From positions 62,001-126,000 of the forward strand of contig NZ_JBPAOH010000004.1 in NCBI RefSeq assembly GCF_050875635.1: a stretch of DNA of 64,000 nt. Direction: 5' to 3'. The notes under the pieces are model-generated. The model was given only the letters and a program-made list of their open reading frames with translations, did not search any database and was not told where the DNA came from. Of the stretch, positions 57,624-64,000 are shown in pieces; the stretch's first letter is position 1; the number at the start of each line of letters is the position of its first letter. The position numbers were made by a program, and so were the translations under genes. The DNA is from Hassallia sp050875635 (lineage in GTDB: Bacteria; Cyanobacteriota; Cyanobacteriia; Cyanobacteriales; Nostocaceae).

Positions 57624-58841
57624 ATGAACATTCTTGAAAGCGTCAAAATGGCAGGGTCAACTCTGCTGTCAAATAAGTTACGTAGCGTATTGACAATGTT
57701 AGGTATTGTCATCGGTAACGCTTCGGTAATTGCGATGATTGGCATCGGGCAAGGTGGACAAAAGTACGTTAATAAACAGCTCGAGTCGTTGGGACCGAAC
57801 GTGTTATTTATAATTCCCGGTAATCAAGAAACTGAGCGCGTCTCCCGTGATGTCCCAAAAACTTTAATTTTAGAAGATGCTGTTGCGATCGCTTCTCAAG
57901 TCCCAACTGTAGCAGCTGTGACGGCGGAGTTAAACAGCAGACAGGTGGTGACTTACCGCAACCGCAACACCGATGTCAACATTATCGGTACGACTCCTTC
58001 GTTTTTGGTGGTGCGCGATTTTGAAACGGCAAAAGGACGGTTTTTCACCGACATAGACATGAAGCGCAGCAACCAAGTTGTTGTCTTGGGTGCTGATTTG
58101 GCAGAAAAACTCTTTGGTAATGCTAACCCCATCGGGCAGCAAATGCGAATCAAAAATGCCAGCTTTCAAGTAATTGGAGTGCTAACAGCTAAAGGTTCCA
58201 GCATCGGCGCAGATTACGATGAAGCTGCATTAACACCCGTCACCACCTCAGCAAATCGTCTTGTCGGGAAGACTTCACCTTATGGATTAGAGGTAACTTA
58301 CATCGTCGCTTCAGCGAAGAATTCAGACAGTGTAGATGCAGCGGAGTTTCAAATTACTAACTTGCTGCGACTGCGACACAAAGTAATCGATGAAAATGAC
58401 TTTACCATCCGCGCTCAAAAGGATGCACTGCAAACCGTCGGTCAAATTACTGGCGCGTTAACAATTATGCTAGCAGCGATCGCCGGCATTTCCTTAATTG
58501 TCGGTGGTATTGGCATCATGAATATTATGCTTGTTTCCGTCACCGAACGCACTCAAGAAATTGGATTGCGAAAAGCGATCGGTGCAACTCAACAAGATAT
58601 TCTGCTACAGTTCATCATTGAGGCAGTAATTCTCTCAGCCGCTGGTGGTTTACTTGGCACTGGAATTGGTATCGGTGGCATTATGCTAGTAGGAGCGCTG
58701 ACTCCTTTAGAAGCGTCAATTTCTCCGGTAGCGATCGCTCTTGCCGTTGGCGTTTCTGGTGGTATTGGTTTATTCTTTGGTGTAGTCCCCGCACGTCGCG
58801 CTGCGAAACTCGATCCGATTGTCGCGCTACGTAGTGCTTAG
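57624..58841 (+). CDS. ABC transporter permease (MacB/FtsX type)
   Basis: This 405-residue permease has one N-terminal membrane helix (SNKLRSVLTMLGIVIGNASVIAMIGIG), a large periplasmic domain (about 50-270) and three C-terminal helices (IMLAAIAGISLIVGGIGIMNIMLVSV, IIEAVILSAAGGLLGTGIGIGGIMLV, VAIALAVGVSGGIGLFFGVVPA). ERTQEIGLRKAIGATQQDILLQF is the FtsX/MacB signature. The start is ATG 57624, where MNILESVKMAGSTLLSNKLRS begins; a longer frame from 57486 merely translates the heptamer repeats. The ATPase gene lies 426 bp downstream, beyond a minisatellite. Confidence 0.93.
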   Translation: MNILESVKMAGSTLLSNKLRSVLTMLGIVIGNASVIAMIGIGQGGQKYVNKQLESLGPNVLFIIPGNQETERVSRDVPKTLILEDAVAIASQVPTVAAVTAELNSRQVVTYRNRNTDVNIIGTTPSFLVVRDFETAKGRFFTDIDMKRSNQVVVLGADLAEKLFGNANPIGQQMRIKNASFQVIGVLTAKGSSIGADYDEAALTPVTTSANRLVGKTSPYGLEVTYIVASAKNSDSVDAAEFQITNLLRLRHKVIDENDFTIRAQKDALQTVGQITGALTIMLAAIAGISLIVGGIGIMNIMLVSVTERTQEIGLRKAIGATQQDILLQFIIEAVILSAAGGLLGTGIGIGGIMLVGALTPLEASISPVAIALAVGVSGGIGLFFGVVPARRAAKLDPIVALRSA

Positions 58842-58906
58842 GTTAATGGCAAGATGGAGAGATTGGCAGACAAGGGTAAATTTGGAAATTTGAAATTTCG
58901 TGTTCT

Positions 58907-59132
58907 GAACTCGAAGTTTCATGTTCTGAACTCGAAGTTTCAGCCTTTGAACTCGAAGTTTCGTGTTCTGAACTCGAAGTTTCAGCCTTTGAACTCGAAG
59001 TTTCGTGTTCTGAACTCGAAGTTTCAGCCTTTGAACTCGAAGTTTCATGTTCTGAACTCGAAGTTTCAGCCTTTGAACTCGAAGTTTCATGTTCTGAACT
59101 CGAAGTTTCAGCCTTTGAACTCGAAGTTTCAT
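58907..59132. repeat. 21-bp minisatellite, ten units (second locus)
   Basis: Units GAACTCGAAGTTTCGTGTTCT and GAACTCGAAGTTTCAGCCTTT, both 21 bases, alternate in ten full copies (58907-59116) plus a partial one. The GAAC-CGAAGTTTC core is shared with the array at 14720-14929. It separates the permease from its ATPase, and both strands have repeat-derived ORFs. Confidence 0.9.
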
Positions 59133-59174
59133 CAAGATTTACGCAAGTGTCACACAGAGAACTTAAATTAGACT

Positions 59175-59223
59175 CGTAGTAAGCACTTCAGTGCTTAAAA
59201 TAAGCGCGAAAAGCGCTTATTAC
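59175..59223. repeat. GTAGTAAGCACTT dispersed palindrome
   Basis: Hairpins AAGCACTTCAGTGCTT and AATAAGCGCGAAAAGCGCTTATT follow each other. The first is a near copy of the element at 13897. It lies between permease and ATPase genes. Confidence 0.6.
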
Positions 59224-59267
59224 AGATTTATATTCACGCTTTAACCTTAACTTTTAAGAAAATCCTT

Positions 59268-60023
59268 ATGGCAAATACTCTTTCAATTACCGATTCCCAT
59301 ATTCCCAATCCCACTCCTAAAAGTGCGATTATTCGGATTGAGAATGTCTTTAAAATTTATGGTACTGGCGAAACAGAAGTCAAAGCGCTCAACGATGTTA
59401 ACTTGATTATAGAAGAGGGCGAATATTGTTCGATTATGGGACCTTCTGGTTCTGGTAAATCGACGGCAATGAATATTATCGGTTGTTTGGATCGCCCGAC
59501 ATCAGGACATTATTATTTAGATAACGTTGATGTAGCACAAGTAGATGATGGCGCTTTAGCACATATTCGTAACAAAAAGTTAGGATTTGTGTTTCAACAA
59601 TTCCACCTATTACCTCAACTATCGGCATTAGAAAATGTAATTTTGCCGATGGTGTATGCGGGTGTGAGTAACAGTGAAAGACGCGATCGCGCAACAGAAG
59701 CACTGAAGAGAGTAGGCTTAGAAAAGCGTCTCCACAACAAACCAACTCAACTATCAGGAGGACAACAACAAAGAGTAGCGATCGCCCGCGCCATTGTCAA
59801 CCGTCCCGTCGTCCTTTTAGCTGATGAACCCACCGGCGCACTTGATTCTCGTACAACCCAAGAAGTATTAGATATCTTCAGCGAACTTAACGCTAGTGGT
59901 ATCACCGTTGTCATGGTAACTCATGAGCCAGAAGTTGCCCGCCAAACTCAACGCATAGTTTGGTTTCGTGATGGTCAAGTAATACACTCCAACATGACAC
60001 CGTCCGACTTAACTCATATGTAG
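59268..60023 (+). CDS. ABC transporter ATP-binding protein (MacB/LolD type)
   Basis: This 251-residue ATPase has VFKIYGTGETEVKALNDVNLIIEEGEY, Walker A MGPSGSGKSTAMNIIGCLDRPTSG, the Q-loop LGFVFQQFHLLPQLSALENVILPMVYAG, the signature LSGGQQQRVAIARAIV, Walker B PVVLLADEPTGALD and the switch histidine in VVMVTHEPEVA. This layout is typical of ATPases that drive FtsX-like permeases. With the adaptor and permease upstream it completes a tripartite exporter. The outer-membrane channel is not encoded here, so a shared TolC-type protein would be used. Confidence 0.94.
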   Translation: MANTLSITDSHIPNPTPKSAIIRIENVFKIYGTGETEVKALNDVNLIIEEGEYCSIMGPSGSGKSTAMNIIGCLDRPTSGHYYLDNVDVAQVDDGALAHIRNKKLGFVFQQFHLLPQLSALENVILPMVYAGVSNSERRDRATEALKRVGLEKRLHNKPTQLSGGQQQRVAIARAIVNRPVVLLADEPTGALDSRTTQEVLDIFSELNASGITVVMVTHEPEVARQTQRIVWFRDGQVIHSNMTPSDLTHM

Positions 60024-60103
60024 CAAGCACAAACCGTGTTTAATAAAATAGGCGCGATTTACGCCTACCACTAAGAGACTTCCAATTAAAAAATATCCAA
60101 TTT

Positions 60104-60175
60104 GTAGGGTGCGTTAGTAACGCACCGCGATAAATGAATAAACATGGTGCGTTAACAAAGTGTAACGCACCCTAC
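60104..60175. repeat. GTAGGGTGCGTTA palindromic element
   Basis: GTAGGGTGCGTTA (60104-60116) and TAACGCACCCTAC (60163-60175) are perfect 13-base ends, with inner GTAACGCACC/GGTGCGTTA arms. It lies between the convergent ATPase and carotenoid-protein genes. The same word is found at the end of the shortened pit gene. Confidence 0.75.
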
Positions 60176-60195
60176 TTTCTACAATTTACCAAATA

Positions 60196-60726
60196 TTAAA
60201 GGCTTGACGTTTTACCAGTTTGTGCTTGCGTTTCAATTGGCTTCACATCGGTGTAACCCATTTCACCGACAATTGTCCGGAATATTGACATTTGCTCTTC
60301 AAAATCAAGCCCTTCTGTTTGGGAAACCAGATTATTAATTGGCTCACTTGCCTTGTAATTTTCTGGCATCCCAATTATTTTTTTCTCATCCATACCAATT
60401 GCCCAAGCATACCAAACTAATAGCTGATTATTTTCTTTTAACGCGCCATAAATCCGAGAATATTCTGTATCTTGACGATTCACAATTTCCCGCATAATGT
60501 TTAATTGCTGCTCATCAGACAATTCATAATAATCTGATAGCAGCTTCGGTGATAGTTCTGGTTCCGCAGCAGCCGGTGCAGCAGGAGTAATTGAACTTCC
60601 CATTTTTTTATAAACCAAATAAAACCAAACTAATTTGGCATCAGTATCCAGCTTATTAAACGCCTCTACCACTTTGTGAGTTCTATCGCCTAATGCTTGT
60701 TCCGCTTTATTGTCACTTGCAGTCAT
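60196..60726 (-). CDS. Helical carotenoid protein (OCP N-terminal domain homologue)
   Basis: This 176-residue protein is a stand-alone relative of the N-terminal domain of orange carotenoid protein. VWFYLVYKKMGSSITPAAPAAA and YGALKENNQLLVWYAWAIGM match the two carotenoid-contacting helical blocks; the places of OCP Tyr44 and Trp110 keep aromatic residues (Tyr in LVYKKMG, Trp in LLVWYAW), while that of Trp41 is Tyr. LDFEEQMSIFRTIVGEMGY matches the end of the domain. The C-terminal light-sensor domain is absent. Such proteins bind a keto-carotenoid and quench singlet oxygen or phycobilisome energy. ATG 60726 has GGGAG about eight bases upstream. Confidence 0.88.
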   Translation of the reverse strand: MTASDNKAEQALGDRTHKVVEAFNKLDTDAKLVWFYLVYKKMGSSITPAAPAAAEPELSPKLLSDYYELSDEQQLNIMREIVNRQDTEYSRIYGALKENNQLLVWYAWAIGMDEKKIIGMPENYKASEPINNLVSQTEGLDFEEQMSIFRTIVGEMGYTDVKPIETQAQTGKTSSL

Positions 60727-60973
60727 AATTTATCTCCCAGGTTATTTAATCGAATTCAATCTGCGTCAAAAAGTTCAAAGTAATACCTGTTTAACTGTTG
60801 ACTATTAACGACTTTGTTATCGACCTCCAAGAGAAAGAGTTTTATAAATTAAATATCGAAACTTTTATCTACCTTTCAATAGAGGTAAAAATCTATCTAT
60901 AGATGCCAAGAACATGAGACATCACTTTGTTACGATTACCTCATAAATAGAAAAATTACTTAGGGGGTTAGTT

Positions 60974-61348
60974 ATGCCTGATGAAGTGAAGCCCAATGTC
61001 GCGGAAGCTCCCACCCAAGACGCACAATTAGCTGCTGAAAACATCGCTAGTGGTGAAGAAAAAGCGCCAACAGTCGATGCGGAAGCTGATTACAAAGCAG
61101 CACAGGAATTAAGCGTCAGTGATGTTGACCGCACAGGTCAAGGTGAAGCAGCAGCCAAAGCTGCAACTGCACCTGAGTTAGAGGTGCCGAAACAAGAAGA
61201 AACAAAAACGCAAGCACAGCCAACTGGTAATCCCGATGATTATAAAAATATGGCAAAGGATGTTGGCGATTCCACAACTGAAGGTGTTACTAATGTGAGT
61301 GACGACCTAGTAGAAGAAGCTTTAGAAAAAGGTCAACCGGGAAATTAA
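60974..61348 (+). CDS. Acidic, probably disordered hypothetical protein
   Basis: This 124-residue protein is rich in Ala, Glu, Asp, Gln and Thr, with almost no hydrophobic core. DDYKNMAKDVGDSTTEGVTNVSDDLVEEALEKG near the C-terminus could form a short helix. It has no cysteine, membrane segment or signal peptide. The ATG follows GGGGG TTAGTT at a suitable distance. Similar low-complexity proteins occur in cyanobacteria, and some are stress-related, but I do not recognise a family. It is divergent from the carotenoid-protein gene, with 247 bp between them. Confidence 0.65.
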   Translation: MPDEVKPNVAEAPTQDAQLAAENIASGEEKAPTVDAEADYKAAQELSVSDVDRTGQGEAAAKAATAPELEVPKQEETKTQAQPTGNPDDYKNMAKDVGDSTTEGVTNVSDDLVEEALEKGQPGN

Positions 61349-61730
61349 GTTTTTTAACTGGTAATTGGTAATAGGTAATGGGGCATGGGGCATGGGGCAT
61401 GGGGCATGGGGCATGGAAAGAATCTCTTATTCCCATTGCCCAATGTGCAATTACCCCTTCGAGGTTCGCGGCTGTGCTTCAAGTCGGCATCCCCGACGGC
61501 AGATGCTCCGCTTGGGGAAACCACGGCAGGTGCTTCAAGTCGGCGGAGCCTTGCGGCAGTCGCTCATGGGGGGAACCACGGCAGGTGCTACAACGGGGGG
61601 AACCCCCGCAACGCACTGCCTCCCCTTGGCGTTAGCCTCTCCCAAAGGGAGAAGACCGCGCTGCCTTACCAACGCACTGGCTCACCAATTACCAATTACC
61701 TATTACCTATTACCTATTACCAAATTACAA
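61349..61730. repeat. GGGGCAT repeats and dispersed GC-rich block
   Basis: GGGGCAT units (61380-61416) are followed by a GC-rich block with GGTGCTACAACGGGGGGAAC (from about 61583), seen also at 17645, and TTACCTATTACC units near 61695-61720. About 380 bp, with no credible gene in it. Confidence 0.7.
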
Positions 61731-62366
61731 TTAGCAATTTTTTATCACTTCTAGCAGTTGACTTGGTTGGTAAATCAAAAAGTTGGGATTTTGCTTGCTT
61801 AATACTTCCTGTGAATTGAAACCCCAAGTCACTGCAATCACTTTGATATTTGCTTTTTTGGATGCTTCTATATCTCTAGTTTCATCGCCGACATAAATAA
61901 CTTCTTGAGGTTTTAGTTGTTTTTGTCTTAAAACGTTATTAATTATAGTTGTTTTGCCAAAAATTGTCACTCCTGAGTAGATAAACTCAAATAAACTGTC
62001 TAAATCGTTTATTTGCAGGAAGTCTCTGACATTATCTTTAGAATTAGAAGTGATAATTCCCAGCCTATTTCCATCATTTTGAAGTTCTATTAATGCTTCT
62101 TTAATTCCGGGAATTGGTTTAAATTCGTGTATTTTATTTTTTAATTCTGATTTAACTTTTTTGACTAAAAAAGGTATCTTGAAAACCGAGATACCTGAGT
62201 ACTTAATAATTTCTCTAGAAGTAAAATTCCTCAGAAGCGCAAGTTCCTCCGGAGTAATTTGTATATAACCAAATTCTTGGGCTAAACGATTAGCAATACT
62301 TACTAAAGCATCTACTGTATCGGCAATTGTGCCATCAAAATCAAAAATAATTACTTTCTGGGTCAT
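61731..62366 (-). CDS. HAD-superfamily hydrolase (phosphatase-like)
   Basis: This 211-residue protein has KVIIFDFDGTIADTVDALVSIANRLA (motif I with the nucleophile Asp in DFDGT), GNRLGIITSNSKDNVRDFL (motif II, serine or threonine), and EVIYVGDETRDIEASKKANIKVIAVTWGFNSQEVL (motifs III and IV). The helical cap between motifs I and II is of the phosphoglycolate-phosphatase type (C1 cap). A small phosphate monoester is the likely substrate; phosphoglycolate is possible but not proven. It is a single gene, 117 bp from queG on the same strand. Confidence 0.88.
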   Translation of the reverse strand: MTQKVIIFDFDGTIADTVDALVSIANRLAQEFGYIQITPEELALLRNFTSREIIKYSGISVFKIPFLVKKVKSELKNKIHEFKPIPGIKEALIELQNDGNRLGIITSNSKDNVRDFLQINDLDSLFEFIYSGVTIFGKTTIINNVLRQKQLKPQEVIYVGDETRDIEASKKANIKVIAVTWGFNSQEVLSKQNPNFLIYQPSQLLEVIKNC

Positions 62367-62483
62367 CTGAAGTATAAAATATAAATTCTGAAGAGAAAAG
62401 TATGAAATTATTCATGCTTTGTTAAAGCTAGTATGTGTATATTTTTTCATGCTTTAGCCTTTATATTAGCTTGCTCAAATCCG

Positions 62484-63434
62484 CTATGCATCTAGTTTGT
62501 TGTCCAGATTAGCACGGGCATTTCTTCGTAACATTTCTGGTTTAATTCGCCTAAATGCGGATGCCGGAAATTGTCTATCCCACTCCTCATTTGAGATTTT
62601 GGCTAATTCTATCAGCTTGGGCGCAAGATTCCCAGAGTAAGGTTGAAACTCTGCCACATCGGTTGTGCGAGCAAAACGCTGATTCCAAGGACAAACATCT
62701 TGGCAGATATCGCAACCAGCAACCCAGCCTTGCAAATGAGGTGTAATTGTCTCTGGCAATTTTTCCGCCCGATTTTCAATTGTATGATAAGCTATGCAAC
62801 GATTGGCATCTATTACAAACTCCTGAGTAATTGCACCGGTAGGACAAGCGTCAAGACAACGAGTACAAGTACCGCAATGTTGTGTATGCGGGCGATCGCT
62901 TTTCAATTCCAGATTCGTTAACACTTCTCCCAAAAATACCCAAGAGCCATATTCCCTAGTTATCACATTACCATTTTTCGCAATCCAGCCAATTCCCGCT
63001 TGTTGTGCCCATACTTTATCTTGCACGGGTCCTGTGTCTGCATAACTAAGCGCTTGAATTTCTTCTCCTTGTTCTTGCAACCAGGTAGTCAGCGCTTTGA
63101 GTTTTTTATGCATGACTTTGTGATAATCCCGTCCCCAGCCATAACGCGACATTTTCGCGTATTCTTCACCTTCGGGACGTTGATGTGGTGTGTAATAATT
63201 TAAAGCAACACAAATAAGCGATCGCGCTGATGGCATTAAAGACCGAATATCCTGACGCTTCTGTGAAGCCATCCATTCCATATCCGCGTGATAACCCAGT
63301 TTTAGCCATGCTTGCAATCGCTGCGCGTTTCTAGCATCCGTCTCATCTACAGCTGCAATTCCAACTTTGTGAAACCCTAATTCTAAGGCTTTTTCCTTTA
63401 CCACACTGCTGCTCGTTGCAGGAAACTGATTCAT
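62484..63434 (-). CDS. queG: Epoxyqueuosine reductase
   Basis: QueG reduces epoxyqueuosine to queuosine in tRNA, using cobalamin and two [4Fe-4S] clusters. The N-terminal half has GFHKVGIAAVDETDARNAQRLQAWLKLGYHADMEWM and YYTPHQRPEGE; YADTGPVQDKVWAQQAGIGWIAKNGNVI holds the catalytic aspartate. HCGTCTRCLDACPTGAI and CDICQDVCPWNQ are the two ferredoxin-like cluster motifs. The 316-residue length lacks the extra HEAT repeats of the longer QueG proteins. The start is ATG 63434. It is probably its own transcription unit. Confidence 0.94.
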   Translation of the reverse strand: MNQFPATSSSVVKEKALELGFHKVGIAAVDETDARNAQRLQAWLKLGYHADMEWMASQKRQDIRSLMPSARSLICVALNYYTPHQRPEGEEYAKMSRYGWGRDYHKVMHKKLKALTTWLQEQGEEIQALSYADTGPVQDKVWAQQAGIGWIAKNGNVITREYGSWVFLGEVLTNLELKSDRPHTQHCGTCTRCLDACPTGAITQEFVIDANRCIAYHTIENRAEKLPETITPHLQGWVAGCDICQDVCPWNQRFARTTDVAEFQPYSGNLAPKLIELAKISNEEWDRQFPASAFRRIKPEMLRRNARANLDNKLDA

Positions 63435-63899
63435 TTTTCTTATCTAAATTTGCCCAGTGAGCGGGATTTATATTCTACATCATGCAGTCAACCTAATTAA
63501 TAATTATTAATTCATAATTCATAATTAAAAAGGGTTTGTACCCGGTGCCGACTATAAGCATTCCTGAATAAGAGCGGGGTTTAAATCCCCCGATGTAACA
63601 AAATTATGAATTATAAATTATGTCCGCATGAATTTTAATACACTAAAGCCATCTTTTACTTACAACCAAAATATAGAGATTTTGCAGCGGCTGAAATCAA
63701 AGAGCGTTGATAATTTAAGTCTAATTGCTAAAGTGCGTTTTTCTAACTGGTGACAGTAAGAACGTAAATTGATGGATTGTAGTTTGTGGTGAATACTTTA
63801 GCGCTTCAGCGCTAACTACCAATTCATCTTCAGTTAGCTTTTATATATGCGCCCAGACTTTTCCTAGAATAAATATAATATTTCAAAGCAGCGAGTTTG
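63435..63899. other. Intergenic region with AT-rich palindromic element
   Basis: TAATTCATAATTCATAATTA (63509-63528) and AATTATGAATTATAAATTAT (63601-63620) are inverted ends of an element of about 110 bp. The rest is AT-rich. A 41-codon ORF from ATG 63628 (MNFNTLKPSFTY) has no ribosome site and is not accepted as a gene. Confidence 0.55.
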
Positions 63900-64000
63900 T
63901 CAAGCAATTGAATCAGGATCTACACCAAGCGCCCTTAACCTTTCCGCCAATATCTCGGCGCGTTGTTGAGCTTGTTTTGCTTGTTCTTCTGGTGTTAACA
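63900..64000 (-). CDS. Uma2 family protein, 3' end only
   Basis: The minus strand reads LTPEEQAKQAQQRAEILAERLRALGVDPDSIA and ends at the TGA 63900-63902. This LAERLRALGVDPD tail is the usual ending of long-form Uma2 proteins. The gene continues beyond the right edge, so start and catalytic part are not visible. It is a different Uma2 subgroup from the one at 52-636, which lacks this tail. Confidence 0.75.
   Translation of the reverse strand, partial: LTPEEQAKQAQQRAEILAERLRALGVDPDSIA

Noticed and set aside
58827..59171. Repetitive ORFs between the permease and ATPase genes
   Set aside because: Same cause: a 21-bp array with no independent coding evidence.
61365..61819. Several + strand ORFs starting with GHGAWGMGH patterns
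   Set aside because: They come from GGGGCAT repeats and a dispersed GC-rich block, and they run into the HAD gene on the other strand.
63628..63753. 41-codon ORF (MNFNTLKPSFTY)
   Set aside because: No ribosome site and no family; may be a fragment, but support is insufficient.

Overview
The window looks like chromosomal DNA of a filamentous, probably heterocyst-forming cyanobacterium (order Nostocales). The supporting signs are: very frequent HIP1 octamers (GCGATCGC); photosynthesis-linked genes (a high-light-inducible protein, a helical carotenoid protein, GlcD); typical cyanobacterial versions of SigA, FtsH, GyrB and the GyrA paralogue; an XisH/XisI pair; a Uma2 family; and many short tandem heptamers and palindromes of the kind known from Nostoc-like genomes. 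The genus cannot be fixed from the sequence alone.

Layout. 0-5 kb: a Uma2 protein, RNA 3'-phosphate cyclase (rtcA) carrying an in-frame palindrome, a compact restriction-modification island (C5 methyltransferase, small HTH protein, HNH endonuclease) and a short-chain dehydrogenase. 5-9 kb: polyphosphate glucokinase, then an arsenosugar operon (arsM, a C-terminally shortened phosphate transporter, arsS). 9-11 kb: a free-standing papain-fold toxin with a candidate immunity gene, and a Coq4 homologue. 11-23 kb: a carbon-metabolism cluster on the + strand (phosphoketolase, gap, pyk, tal, ackA), interrupted by repeats, an amber-split gene and an orphan VapB-type antitoxin. 23-28 kb: gyrB with a 435-residue HNH intein, miaA, an SGNH hydrolase, tRNA-Lys(CUU). 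28-34.5 kb: a PAS/GAF histidine kinase with cyanobacteriochrome-like cysteines, a membrane protein, a GHL10 glycosyl hydrolase, glcD. 34.7-42.2 kb: a type I R-M operon hsdM-hsdS-(RHH)-xisH-xisI-hsdR. 42-54 kb: ftsH, a class IV aminotransferase, a fasciclin lipoprotein, sigA with a long gene-free upstream stretch, hli, and a type IIA topoisomerase A subunit. 54-64 kb: a receiver-domain protein, a TPR protein, a MacAB/DevBCA-like tripartite exporter, a helical carotenoid protein, an acidic disordered protein, a HAD phosphatase, queG and the 3' end of another Uma2 gene.

How the genes work together. Phosphoketolase makes acetyl-phosphate, which acetate kinase turns into ATP and acetate; transaldolase, GAPDH and pyruvate kinase link the sugar-phosphate pool to lower glycolysis, so the 11-23 kb cluster reads as one carbohydrate-catabolism unit. 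ArsM and ArsS act in sequence on arsenic. Two independent R-M systems, a toxin/immunity pair and two antitoxin-like genes form a defence and conflict layer.

The most distinctive features are: (1) a 239-codon ORF running out of frame inside the C5 methyltransferase and itself carrying methyltransferase-like motifs; (2) the RHH-XisH-XisI cassette between hsdS and hsdR; (3) repeats that have entered coding sequence in frame (rtcA, the GyrA paralogue); (4) a 29-bp palindrome present, as far as I can read identically, inside two different larger palindromes; and (5) two distant 21-bp minisatellites, each with ten full units. Family assignments come from motif recognition by eye; no database search was run.
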